Of a stretch of 64,000 nucleotides of DNA, positions 17,135 through 25,807 are shown one piece after another. Source of the stretch: Bog-532 sp963720945. GTDB lineage: Bacteria; Actinomycetota; Actinomycetes; Streptosporangiales; Streptosporangiaceae. The stretch's first letter is position 1. Each line of letters begins with the position of its first letter. The stretch lies in NCBI GenBank assembly GCA_963720945.1, contig CAVRHH010000004.1:1-64000 (forward strand). The letters are read 5' to 3'. Position numbers and translations under genes: made by a program. Under the pieces are notes generated by a model, which saw only the letters and a program-made list of their open reading frames with translations, made no database searches and was not told the DNA's origin.

Positions 17135-18766
17135 CTACGCGGGGACGGTGCGGAGCTGCGGGTGGCGGGTGGTCCCGATGCGCTCGGCGATGTGATCGCC
17201 CACGCGCAGCGCGTTCGCGATGATCGTCAAGGTGGGGTTCACCGCGCCGATCGAGGGCATGAAGCTGCCGTCCACCACGTAGAGGTTGTCCAGGTCGTGG
17301 GCCTTGCAGTGCACGTCGAGGACTGAGGCGGCCGGCTCGGTTCCGAAACGCGCCGTCCCGGCCTGGTGGGCGGTGGCGGCCGCGTCGAATGCCTTGTGCA
17401 GGTAGAGGCTGCGGACGAAGGTCGTGTCCACCATGCCGAGCTTGCTCAGCATGCCCTGGAAGGTCGTGCGGAGGCGGGTGAGGGCTTCGGTATTGTTGCC
17501 GGGCTGCAGCGCGAGCCTGATTGCGCCGTCACGCCGGAGCGTGACCCTGCTGTCGGCGAGCGGGAGGTCCTCGCTGGACAGCCAGAAGTCGATCGAGTGC
17601 TTCGCGACCTCGCCGTAGGGTGCGGACGGAGCCCACCCCAGCCGGCGTGGTGCCGCGCCCTTGATCTGCCAGTCATCGGACTTGCCGAGCATCTGGATGT
17701 GGCCCATCGGGTACTGCCAGTGCTCGCCGGGGCCGTAGAAGTCGTTGAGGGCCAGCGTTTTCTGGAACACCGTCGGGTTGAGTTCGCGCGAGAACGCGAT
17801 GAGGGCCAGGTTGTTGTGCCGCATGTAGTTCCGGCCAACCATGTCGGATGAGTTCGCCAGGCCGTCTGGATGCTTGTCGTTGGCTGACTTCAGCAGCAGG
17901 GCAGCCGACAGGATGGCCCCCGCGGACAGCACGACGATGTCGGCGGTGAACGCGTGCGGAGAGCCGTCCGGGAGCGTGACCGCCACGCCACTGACGGAAC
18001 GGCCGCTGTTGTCCGTCAGCAGGCGCTCGACAGTCGTTCTCGTCATCAAGGCCAGATTGGGGTGCGCGGCCAGGGCCGGGCGGACGACGGCCATTTCGGC
18101 GTCGGCCTTGGCGCCGATCAGGCAGGGGAACCCGTCCACGCGGTCGCACCGTATGCATCGCGAGTCCGTGGTCGCCCGGCCGTGCGCGTCCTGGGTGAGC
18201 TGCACGCCCAGCGGCAGGTGAAACGGGTGCAGGCCCAGCTGCTCCAGGCCGTCCGACAGCTGCTGGATACGATGCTCGTGCCGAACGGGCGGGTATTTGT
18301 AGTCCTGGCTCGAGATGCCGGCGAACGGGTCCTCGCCGTGCTGGCCGTGCACCCAGAACAGGTGCTCGGCGCGGACGTAGTACGGCTCCATGTCCTGGTA
18401 GCTCAGCGGCCAGGCCAGCGCGACACCGCCTCGATGCTGGACCTCGCCGAAGTCGCCGGGCAGCAGCCGGAAAAGCGCCGCGCCGTACACCTTGGAGTTG
18501 CCGCCCACGTAGTAGTGCAGCTCGGGCCGGAAGGGCCGGTCGCGGTGGTCGTAGAAGGTCTCATCCGCGGTGTATTTCGCGTCGCCGAAGACAGCCTGCG
18601 AGCTCCAGTTGTCGCGTTCCCGCGGGAGGAAGTCACCGCGTTCGAGCAACAGTACACGCTTGCCCGTTTCGGCCACGCGCGCCGCGGTGGTCGCGCCCCC
18701 CGGCCCGCTGCCGACGACCAGGACGTCGTAGTGATCGTTCCCCGCCGGGGCGGGCATGGCGGTCAC
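17135..18766 (-). CDS. GMC-family FAD-dependent oxidoreductase
   Basis: The 543-residue enzyme has the FAD motif VLVVGSGPGGATTAARVAET near residues 15-35, HYYVGGNSKVYGAALFRL for the second flavin contact, and the GMC C-terminus LYVVDGSFMPSIGAVNPTLT with catalytic region. Such enzymes oxidise sugars, sugar alcohols or other primary/secondary alcohols. Start GTG 18766 overlaps the stop of the upstream SDR. Position between SDRs and GH15 suggests that it oxidises a sugar from GH15 action. Confidence 0.88.
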   Translation of the reverse strand: MTAMPAPAGNDHYDVLVVGSGPGGATTAARVAETGKRVLLLERGDFLPRERDNWSSQAVFGDAKYTADETFYDHRDRPFRPELHYYVGGNSKVYGAALFRLLPGDFGEVQHRGGVALAWPLSYQDMEPYYVRAEHLFWVHGQHGEDPFAGISSQDYKYPPVRHEHRIQQLSDGLEQLGLHPFHLPLGVQLTQDAHGRATTDSRCIRCDRVDGFPCLIGAKADAEMAVVRPALAAHPNLALMTRTTVERLLTDNSGRSVSGVAVTLPDGSPHAFTADIVVLSAGAILSAALLLKSANDKHPDGLANSSDMVGRNYMRHNNLALIAFSRELNPTVFQKTLALNDFYGPGEHWQYPMGHIQMLGKSDDWQIKGAAPRRLGWAPSAPYGEVAKHSIDFWLSSEDLPLADSRVTLRRDGAIRLALQPGNNTEALTRLRTTFQGMLSKLGMVDTTFVRSLYLHKAFDAAATAHQAGTARFGTEPAASVLDVHCKAHDLDNLYVVDGSFMPSIGAVNPTLTIIANALRVGDHIAERIGTTRHPQLRTVPA

Positions 18767-19530
18767 AGTCCCACGCTCGACTGCGACAGGCCGCCGTCGA
18801 CGGTGACCGTGGTGGCGTTGACGTACCCGGCCCTGTCTGAGGAGAGAAACACCACCACATCGGCGATCTCGGCGGCCTGGGCGATCCGGCCGAGCGGGAT
18901 CGCCGCATTCAGCTGCTTGAGCAGTTCCGGGGTCATCTCGGTGACGGCGTTGATCGGGGTGCTCACCGCTCCCGGCGCGATGTTGACGAACCGGATCCCA
19001 AGCGATCCCAATTCGACGCCCGCCGTGCGGGTGAGCATCTTCGCGCCGCCCTTGGAGACGCAGTAGGCGATGTTGCCGGGCATCGGCCAGTCCTCGTGGG
19101 TGGACGAGATCGTCACGATCAGCCCGCCGCTGGCCTGGGCCATGAACTGCTGCGCCGCGAACTGGGCGCCGAAGAACGCGCTCTTGAGGTTGACCGCCAG
19201 CACCTTGTCGAAGTCGGCCTCGCTGGTCTCCAGCAGCGACGTGCGGGTCTCGATGCCCGCGTTGCTGACGAGAACATCGAGCCGGCCGAAGTTCTCAACG
19301 GCGGTCTGGATGATCCGGTACAGGTCTTCGGTGCGCGAGACGTCGGCTTCGACTCCTACCGCGCGGCCGCCCGCCCGTCCGGCGGCGGCTACGACCTCGG
19401 CTGCGTAGTCCGGGTGCATACGGTAGTCGACGACGACGTTCGCGCCTTCTGCGGCGGCGGCGAGGACGATCGCCTTGCCGATGCCGCTGTTGCCGCCGGT
19501 GACGACGATGGACTTGCCTTTGAGCAACAT
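18763..19530 (-). CDS. SDR oxidoreductase, glucose 1-dehydrogenase-like
   Basis: The classical short-chain dehydrogenase of 255 residues has SIVVTGGNSGIGKAIVLAAA (TGxxxGIG), NAG in VLVSNAGIETR, the catalytic TISSTHE and AYCVSKGGAKM (Ser, Tyr, Lys), and the C-terminal DGGLSQSSVGL. Sequence style matches bacterial glucose 1-dehydrogenases. ATG 19530 was chosen because upstream codons lack family similarity. It is the second gene of the operon, 35 nt after the first SDR, and overlaps the GMC start. Confidence 0.85.
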   Translation of the reverse strand: MLLKGKSIVVTGGNSGIGKAIVLAAAAEGANVVVDYRMHPDYAAEVVAAAGRAGGRAVGVEADVSRTEDLYRIIQTAVENFGRLDVLVSNAGIETRTSLLETSEADFDKVLAVNLKSAFFGAQFAAQQFMAQASGGLIVTISSTHEDWPMPGNIAYCVSKGGAKMLTRTAGVELGSLGIRFVNIAPGAVSTPINAVTEMTPELLKQLNAAIPLGRIAQAAEIADVVVFLSSDRAGYVNATTVTVDGGLSQSSVGL

Positions 19531-19565
19531 GCCTATTCCATCCCTATCGGTGTCGGACGGGCCGG

Positions 19566-20321
19566 TCAGACGAATCCGCCGTTGGCGTAGACCACCTGGC
19601 CGTTGACCCATCGCCCGGTCGGCCCGACCAGGAATGACACGACGCCGGCAACGTCGTCGGGAGTGCCGAGACGGCCGAGTGGCGGCAAGGCGGCCAGCTG
19701 TTCTTGTTCGTCGGCCGGGGTGCTGTGCAGGAACGCCTCGGTGGCGGTGGGACCCGGCGCGACCGCGTTGACCGTGATGTCGCGGCCGCGCAGCTCCTTC
19801 GCGAGGATGCGGGTGAGTGCGTCGACGGCGGCTTTGGACGCCGCGTAGGCGCCCAGACCCGGTGGCGCGAACCGCACCATGCTCGACGAGATGTTGACGA
19901 TCGAGCCGCCGTCGCGAACCCGCCGCGCGGCCTGCTGGTTGACGACGAACGTGCCTCGCACGTTGATCCTGTGGATCGCGTCGAAGTCAGCCAGGTCAAG
20001 GTCGATGAGGGGGACGGGGTGATTGATCCCGGCGGTATGCACGACGACGTCGAGGCGCCCGAAGCGGTCCTCGACGGCGTCGAAAAGAGCAGATACCGCC
20101 CCCTCGCCGGCGATGTCCGCCGCGAATGCCGCGCCGCGCCGCCCATGCCCCGCGATTTCCTTGACCGTCGCGTCGGCCAGGTCCACGCTGCCGGCGTACG
20201 CCACCGCGACGTCAAACCCGTCGGCAGCCAGCTTGGCGGCGATAACCCGCCCCATGCCTCCCGTCCCGCCAGTCACCAGGGCAGTGCGTATGCGGTCTCC
20301 CGCCTCATCACCTGTACTCAT
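19566..20321 (-). CDS. SDR oxidoreductase (FabG-like)
   Basis: The 251-residue short-chain dehydrogenase has TALVTGGTGGMGRVIAAKLA, VVVHTAGINHP, and the active site INISSSM-like VNISSSMVRFAP with AYAASKAAVDALTR. It ends in VVYANGGFV. NAD(P) specificity is not clear. It is the first gene of the SDR-SDR-GMC-GH15-VOC operon; the 380-nt region upstream contains the promoter shared divergently with a secreted protein gene. Confidence 0.85.
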   Translation of the reverse strand: MSTGDEAGDRIRTALVTGGTGGMGRVIAAKLAADGFDVAVAYAGSVDLADATVKEIAGHGRRGAAFAADIAGEGAVSALFDAVEDRFGRLDVVVHTAGINHPVPLIDLDLADFDAIHRINVRGTFVVNQQAARRVRDGGSIVNISSSMVRFAPPGLGAYAASKAAVDALTRILAKELRGRDITVNAVAPGPTATEAFLHSTPADEQEQLAALPPLGRLGTPDDVAGVVSFLVGPTGRWVNGQVVYANGGFV

Positions 20322-20701
20322 GAGTCCTCACCTCTCTGCGGCCGCTCATCGGCCCGCTGATCGCGACAGCCCAGTGTTGCCGCGCGATCGGCGCCGCACA
20401 TCGTCAGGTCAGGTAATCGCATCGGAGCCGCCCAAGGTCCCGATCGCAAGCAGCGGACGCGGGGGCGGAAAGCCTCGCCCGTTCGGCAGGTCAAGATCTT
20501 TTCCCCGAACGGCCGTGGTGCTTGCCTCGCGAGCCGGTCAGCCAGGTCGGCGGCCGCCCTGGCGGGCGGGAGCCGGATCGCCCGGCGACCGGGCCGTGGA
20601 AATTGCCTGTCCTGACGATGCGCGTTCGCCCGGGTCAAGCGAAGGTTCGTATCCGGAACTGCCGAAAAGGCAGGTATCAGGAGAGAAAAGAGGAACAGAA
20701 C
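20322..20701. promoter_or_regulatory. Divergent intergenic region
   Basis: 380 nt between the sugar-oxidation operon and the secreted DUF7482-like gene. It has to carry promoters for both directions; no confident -35/-10 pair or operator was identified. Confidence 0.35.
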
Positions 20702-22102
20702 GTGAATCTCCGTATTTTCAGACGAGTGCCCGCGCGGAAACGCGGGCTGTTTGCCGTGCTCGCGGCGGCCGTGGCCGCGAGCACGTCGCTGGCCATTGCC
20801 GCGGGTGGCGGGACGGCCGCGTCGGCCGCGCCCGTCCGGGCGGAGCAGGCTCCGGGCGAGTCCACCGGGCTGGGGCAGCTCAGCGGCATCCTGCCCGCGA
20901 GCAAGCTGACCCTGCCAAGCGCCATCGAGGTCAACCTCAGCCAGGAATACGTGCGGCTTCCGATCTACCCCGGGATCGCCTACGCAGGCACACCCCATCA
21001 GGAGACGGTCTGGTACATCCTGGAGGACGCCTCCACCTCCGGCGCCGCGGACGACCTGGGCGTGAACTTCGCGCCCAAGCTGGCCAACATCGGCATCTCC
21101 TGCCCGGCGTGCGTGCAGACCGTCCACCTGATCAACCCGCCGCCGTCGCAGAACCATTTCGGCCCGGCCCCCCTCAGCTTCGCGGGCGCGCCGGACTTCA
21201 GCCCCACCCGCATCGCGGTCCCCGGGCCGGACGGGTTCCCGCTGGCCAAGTTCCAGCCCGGCGCGGTGGCCGGCCCCGGCTACACCCCGTTCATCCAGAT
21301 CGCCGGGTCGGACACCATCTACAACGCGCCGATCGTGGCCACCGGAAACGGCCCGTACGACGTGGTGAACCACACCAACACCTCCGACAAGGTGATGGGC
21401 ATCCACATCGCCCCGTCCCCGGCGGACTCGCCGTCCGGGGCGTTCCAGGAGTCGTGGGCAGACTTGCTGATCACCAAGGGCTTCGACGGCAGCCAGCCGA
21501 TCGTGTACCTGTCCACCGACGCCGGGCAGCCGCTGACCGCGGTGCTCGAGCGGTCCACCTACGTGCCCGCGCTGAACGACGCCTCCTGCAACGGCTGTGA
21601 CGACTTCCTCGGCTCGGCCCGCGAGCGGCTGTTCGGCTTCGTTAACGGGCAGACCGGCGTCAACAACCCGAACGCCCAGGGGTTCCAGCACTTCGCCAAG
21701 GACAGCCCGATATCGGAGAACGCCGTGCAGACCAACACGGCGTTCATCAACGCCATGCGCTACGGCGGCGACATCCTGAACGTGTTCGGGGACTTCCCGA
21801 CCCTGACCGACCCGCGGCACGCCGACGCCTACAGCCCGCTGTGGGACGCCCAGCTCGCCATGTGGACCCCGAAGGCGGTCAGCGAAGGCCTGAACAAGCG
21901 CCAGATCAACGAGAACGAGGTCCTGAACCTGGCCTACAGCCATCCCGACCTGCTGACCGGGGTCAACCCGGCCACCGGCCAGCCCCAGCTGTACGGCTCG
22001 GTCGGAGTCGACATCAACTGCGCGGTCATCGGCTACACGGCGACAGCACCCCTAACCCCTGGCCCCCCCAACCTCCCGGGCTCCCAGTTCCCGCCCAGGT
22101 AA
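20702..22102 (+). CDS. Secreted protein, DUF7482-like
   Basis: GTG 20702 (after GAGAGAAAAGAGGAAC) starts a signal peptide (RKRGLFAVLAAAVAASTSLA, cleavage near ASA) and a 466-residue exported protein. It has VWYILEDASTSGAADDLGVN, FAPKLANIGISCPACVQTVH and near the end YSPLWDAQLAMWTPKAVSEG plus VGVDINCAVIGYTA. This arrangement recalls the DUF7482 family, in which a Y.xTEASD..A...GV.lvPKLANA line is paired with a C-terminal YTPLWQV..V.W part; the assignment is from memory. Four or more cysteines occur as CPAC and CNGC. Function unknown. Confidence 0.7.
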   Translation: MNLRIFRRVPARKRGLFAVLAAAVAASTSLAIAAGGGTAASAAPVRAEQAPGESTGLGQLSGILPASKLTLPSAIEVNLSQEYVRLPIYPGIAYAGTPHQETVWYILEDASTSGAADDLGVNFAPKLANIGISCPACVQTVHLINPPPSQNHFGPAPLSFAGAPDFSPTRIAVPGPDGFPLAKFQPGAVAGPGYTPFIQIAGSDTIYNAPIVATGNGPYDVVNHTNTSDKVMGIHIAPSPADSPSGAFQESWADLLITKGFDGSQPIVYLSTDAGQPLTAVLERSTYVPALNDASCNGCDDFLGSARERLFGFVNGQTGVNNPNAQGFQHFAKDSPISENAVQTNTAFINAMRYGGDILNVFGDFPTLTDPRHADAYSPLWDAQLAMWTPKAVSEGLNKRQINENEVLNLAYSHPDLLTGVNPATGQPQLYGSVGVDINCAVIGYTATAPLTPGPPNLPGSQFPPR

Positions 22103-22166
22103 CTGGGAAGCCGTCGCAGGTCCTGCCCGCCCATGCGGCCGGACCGGCGGCACCGCACCTCAATCA

Positions 22167-22196
22167 CCTGCGGGCCCGCGATCGCGGGCCCGCAGG
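22167..22196. terminator. Perfect 30-bp palindrome, terminator
   Basis: Fourteen-bp arms beginning CCTGCGGGCCCGCG around AT make a fully palindromic hairpin between two converging genes: the secreted protein on plus and the broken LuxR gene on minus. Confidence 0.75.
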
Positions 22197-23053
22197 CTAT
22201 ATCAGGCCACCTTCGCGGGCGCGGATCACCGCTTCTTCCCGGGATTCGGCGCCGAGCTTGCGGTAGATCGCCCGTAGATGAGTCTTCAGGGCGTTGAGCG
22301 TAACGAACAGGTCGGCCGCGAGTTCGCGCAACGAGGCCGGAGCGGGCAGCATCCGCAAGATCGTCAGCTCCTGTCGGCCAGTGGTTCGAACAGCCCCTGC
22401 TGCCGGGTGCGCGCCGCCTCGGCCCGCTGTTCTTCGGCCAGCCACATGGTGGCCACCGGCCCCGGGTCGGCGCAATGCCGCAGAATGCCGCGGGCCTCAC
22501 CCACCAGCGTCCCCGGATGGACGTCGGCCGCCTGATCGGTCGCGGCGTCCGGGTAGATCCGGTCGGCCGCCGCCGCTGTGAGCAGTGCCGCAGCGAGTTC
22601 CACCCGTCCGGCCCCGTGGCGGCCTCGTTCCACCGCCGTCGTGGCCGCATGCCACGCGCCGGCCCAGTCCGCGTGCCTCAGCTCGAGGCGGGCCCGGGCC
22701 CGGGCCCGGGCCAGAGCCGGGAACATGGCAACGAAGTGCGACTCGCTGAGCGTGCGGCCCACCGCCGACTCCGCGTCGGCCGCGAGCGAGTCCGCGAGCG
22801 CCAGGTCGCCCCGGTTCACCGCCAGCAGCGCCCGGTACCCTTCGGCGCAGATGGACGCCAGCTGGTTACCGTCATCTTCGGCCCGCCGGGCGGCCTCAAC
22901 GAGCAGTCCCCAGGCGCGGTCGGCGTCTCCCAGCCACATCGAGGTCATGCCCAGGACGAGCCGGTGGACGGTAGCGATGAACGCGTCATCGGCGCTTGGC
23001 GAGATCTCCCGCAGCCGGGCCGCCGCCCCGCCCACGTCCCCGGTCTTGTACAT
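22197..23053 (-). pseudogene. Truncated and frameshifted LuxR-family (MalT/LAL-type) regulator
   Basis: The upstream frame (from 23053) encodes TPR-like helical repeats and ends QGLFEPLADRS at a TGA. The adjoining frame continues with ELTILRMLPAPASLRELAAD and LKTHLRAIYRKLGAESREEA, a LuxR helix-turn-helix. Restoring one G at about 22372 (GACAGG-AGCTG) joins both parts. The N-terminal ATPase (about 500 residues in this class) is missing. A double lesion supports real decay rather than assembly error alone. Confidence 0.75.
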
Positions 23054-23310
23054 GGCCCTGCTGGCCGAAGGATGCTCGGCGGACCTGCTGACTCACTGTG
23101 GAGGAACCGGCTATCGAGCCGTTCTATCCGGCCACCGCGGCCGGGGCCGCGCTGCGTTCGGACTCGCCCGTCTTGACCTTTCCGGCGTCGTCCCACTGCA
23201 CGGAGCTGAACCCGCCGCCTCGGCGACCCCTTCCCGCAGCCGGCCGTGCAGCATGATCTTCAGTGACTCTTCAGTGACATCGGGAACATCCTCAGGCTGC
23301 CCCGCCGGGC
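23054..23310. other. Unassigned remnant sequence
   Basis: A minus-strand segment reads EDVPDVTEESLKIMLHGRLR and, one frame over, FSSVQWDDAGKVKTGESE before a TAG. It looks like a frameshifted gene end, but no family is recognised. Confidence 0.3.
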
Positions 23311-24762
23311 TCAATGGAGCTCGCCGCCCGAGGCATGAGCAAGGGAGCGGGTCACCCTGCAATTCATCGGTGTCGATGTCGGCATGCCATGAGCCGTGCA
23401 CAGCTCGTCCATGCACTTGGCATGCGCCGTGTCGGCGAGCGTCGTTTCCGTTGTGCGGGCTAGCTGGTCCCGTTCGGCCGCGCAAGGCGCTGCTGCTTTC
23501 TGCGGCCGGATAAGGATGGGGACGGCCGCCAGGATCACCAGGCCGACGGCCACGGCGAAGATCAGCAGCGTCAGCCGGGGACTGAGGTGCTGCAGTATGA
23601 TCCCGACCCCGACGACGGGCAACGACACGCCGGCGTAGCCGGCGGTGAAGAACGTCGCCAGGGCGCCGGCCCGATCGTCCGGGCTGGCGGTGGAGATCAC
23701 CACGGTTAGGCTGCCGCGAATGATCGCGCCAATACCGGTGCCGGCGACGATTCCGCCGGCCAGGAACAACGCGAGGCTGGGCGGCGATGTCCATGCTGAG
23801 ACGACCAGCAGGCACAGGCCGGCGATCATCGGCACGATCCCAGCGGCAAGCAGGCGGCAGGCCGGCCAGCTCGTGGTCGTGGTCTGCACGAGCACGCCGG
23901 CGCCGAAGGTCAGGAAGATCGTCAATCCGGTCAGCGCGGGAGAAGGCTGGTGCAAGGGCCCTGCCAGGAACGTCCCCGCGAGCCCGGCGAACAGTCCGCC
24001 GACAGCGAATGCCGTGCACACCCCGGTCGTGGCCGCCAGGAACTGGCTGCGCCCGTTCGCCGGCGCCTTGAGCCGCTGCGGGCGGTACTTCGGCCGCGGA
24101 TGAATGGCCGCGTGGCCCTCCGGGGCGACGATGACCAGGCCCACCGCGGCTAGGAGGAGGGCGAGAAAGACGATGAACGGGAGCGTGAGGCCGTGACCCG
24201 CATAGCGGGCGAGCAGTCCGGCGATGAGCGGCCCCAGTGCCAGGCCGCCGATGTTCGCGATCGTGGCGACGATCCCGGCCCGGCGCGTAGCGACGCCGCC
24301 GGGGCCCGCGTCCAGGTCCGTGACGAAGGCGGTGGCCGTGGCTACGGCGGCGCCGAGAGCGAGGCCTGTGAGCACACGCGCGACAATGATGCCGGCGAGA
24401 GATCTCCAGGAAAGGAAGATAACGGCCGCGACAACGGCGACGGTGAGGGCTGGCAGCAGCACCGCGCGCCGGCCATACCAGTCAGACACGTGCCCGGCGA
24501 GCAGGAGGCTCACCACGATCCCCAGCGCGTAGACCGCGTAGACGATCGTGATGGTGAGCGACGACAGATGTTCTTGTTGCTCGTAGAGACCGTAAAGGCT
24601 GCTTGGGGCGGTCGAGAACGCCGCGACGGCCAGGAATGAGAAAGCGATCGCCCAGAAGCCCGTGCGACGTGACAGCCGCGGCAGCGCGCGAGCGGATGCT
24701 CGCAAGGGTGGCGATTCGGCGGTCAGGCGCGCTGGCTTCAGCGGCATGATCGAGTCCGGCAT
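23311..24762 (-). CDS. MFS transporter
   Basis: The 483-residue protein has twelve predicted helices with the MFS loop 2-3 signature GHVSDWYGRRAVLLPALTV, and ARVLTGLALGAAVATATAFV with motif-C-like GGLALGPLIAGLLA. This is the style of drug/sugar proton antiporters. ATG 24762 follows GGAGGG. It is last in a minus-strand series behind an SDR gene (about 60 nt away). The C-terminal 50 residues are hydrophilic and carry two Cys; substrate unknown. Confidence 0.85.
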   Translation of the reverse strand: MPDSIMPLKPARLTAESPPLRASARALPRLSRRTGFWAIAFSFLAVAAFSTAPSSLYGLYEQQEHLSSLTITIVYAVYALGIVVSLLLAGHVSDWYGRRAVLLPALTVAVVAAVIFLSWRSLAGIIVARVLTGLALGAAVATATAFVTDLDAGPGGVATRRAGIVATIANIGGLALGPLIAGLLARYAGHGLTLPFIVFLALLLAAVGLVIVAPEGHAAIHPRPKYRPQRLKAPANGRSQFLAATTGVCTAFAVGGLFAGLAGTFLAGPLHQPSPALTGLTIFLTFGAGVLVQTTTTSWPACRLLAAGIVPMIAGLCLLVVSAWTSPPSLALFLAGGIVAGTGIGAIIRGSLTVVISTASPDDRAGALATFFTAGYAGVSLPVVGVGIILQHLSPRLTLLIFAVAVGLVILAAVPILIRPQKAAAPCAAERDQLARTTETTLADTAHAKCMDELCTAHGMPTSTPMNCRVTRSLAHASGGELH

Positions 24763-24821
24763 GATCCCTCCATGGGGGTTAGCGGTCGCCGCGGCGGGCT
24801 TCGCCGGGCGGGCCGGGCGGG

Positions 24822-25520
24822 TCAGGCGACCTCGGGGTAGAGGCCGGCGACTCCGGCGGAGAGCCCGGCCAGGACGCGCTTGCTCGTCTCGTCGGCGATG
24901 ATCTCGGCGTCGCCGGCTCCGATGCCGTCGATGGCCAGCTTGGCGACGGCGGCCGGGTCGGACTTGGGGACGTCGAGGTGGCGGGTCATGTCGGTGTCCA
25001 TGTAGCCGACGTGCAGGGCGGTTACCCGGGTGCCCTGCGGTGCCAGCTCCAGGCGCAGGGCGTTGGTCAGCGACCATTCCGCCGACTTGGCGGCGCAGTA
25101 GGCGCCGGACCGGGGGATGCTCAGCCAGGACAGCACCGACAAGATGTTCAGCACCGCGGCGCTGCCGTGGGCGGCCAGCTGCGGGGTGAAGGCCCGGGTC
25201 ACCGCGAGGGTGCCGAAGAAGATGGTGTCCATCTCCAGCCGGATGGCGGCCAGGTCCCCGCCCAGCAGTGAGGATCCGGTTGACGAGCCCGCGTTGTTCA
25301 CCAGGATCGCCACCCCGCTCGCGGCCTGCGCCGCCGCGGCGACCGAGGCCGCGTCGGTGATGTCCAGGGCGATGGGGGTGACGCCCGTCAGGTCTACGGC
25401 CTGCGGGTCGCGGGCCGCGGCGTAGACGCGGGCGCCCCGGTCGCGAAGCTGCGCGGCCAGCTGCCGTCCCAGGCCGCGGTTGGCCCCGGTCACCAGCGCG
25501 GTCTTTCCAGTGATATCCAT
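24822..25520 (-). CDS. SDR family oxidoreductase
   Basis: The 232-residue enzyme has KTALVTGANRGLGRQLAAQL, VAILVNNAGSSTGSSL, NILSVLSWLSIPRSGAYCAA(K) with Ser-Tyr-Lys, and the substrate loop ALHVGYMDTDMTRHLDV. It is the NAD(P)-dependent carbonyl reductase type without further specificity. It follows the repeat-peptide gene and a peroxiredoxin relic on the same strand and precedes the MFS gene. Confidence 0.85.
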   Translation of the reverse strand: MDITGKTALVTGANRGLGRQLAAQLRDRGARVYAAARDPQAVDLTGVTPIALDITDAASVAAAAQAASGVAILVNNAGSSTGSSLLGGDLAAIRLEMDTIFFGTLAVTRAFTPQLAAHGSAAVLNILSVLSWLSIPRSGAYCAAKSAEWSLTNALRLELAPQGTRVTALHVGYMDTDMTRHLDVPKSDPAAVAKLAIDGIGAGDAEIIADETSKRVLAGLSAGVAGLYPEVA

Positions 25521-25659
25521 GACATTTTCTCCCTGTGCGTAGGTTTTCGCAGCGCGGGACCGCGGCTGCGGGTCCCGCGCTGATAGCTGGTTCAGCCGCC
25601 ACTCACCGAGGAGCCATTCGCTGTGGCCACGATGTCGCGGCCGCGATCTGCCCTCGCCC

Positions 25660-25807
25660 TCAGCCAGCCGAGCTGGCGACGTCGCGCGCCCGGTAGAACA
25701 GCACCACGCCGAACTGGCCGACGAACATCGTTGGCACCGTAACGGTCTTACCGCCGGGGGACGGTGAGCGTCAGTTCGGGGAAAGGGTCACCGGGGCGCA
25801 GCAGGGG
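25660..25807 (-). pseudogene. Relic of an AhpC/TSA-like peroxiredoxin
   Basis: Two frames combine to PLLRPGDPFPELTLTVP and GGKTVTVP..FVGQFGVVLFYR, matching the first 45 residues of the intact paralogue at 8189-8668. A one-base insertion sits in the C-run at about 25757. The sequence breaks off right after VLFYR, so the CPYC active site is lost. The relic overlaps the end of the repeat-peptide gene. Confidence 0.65.

Noticed and set aside
24763..25602. Extension of the MFS transporter across the SDR gene
   Set aside because: The frame stays open by chance through the antiparallel reading of the SDR gene, which has its own motifs in another frame; ATG 24762 has a good ribosome site.
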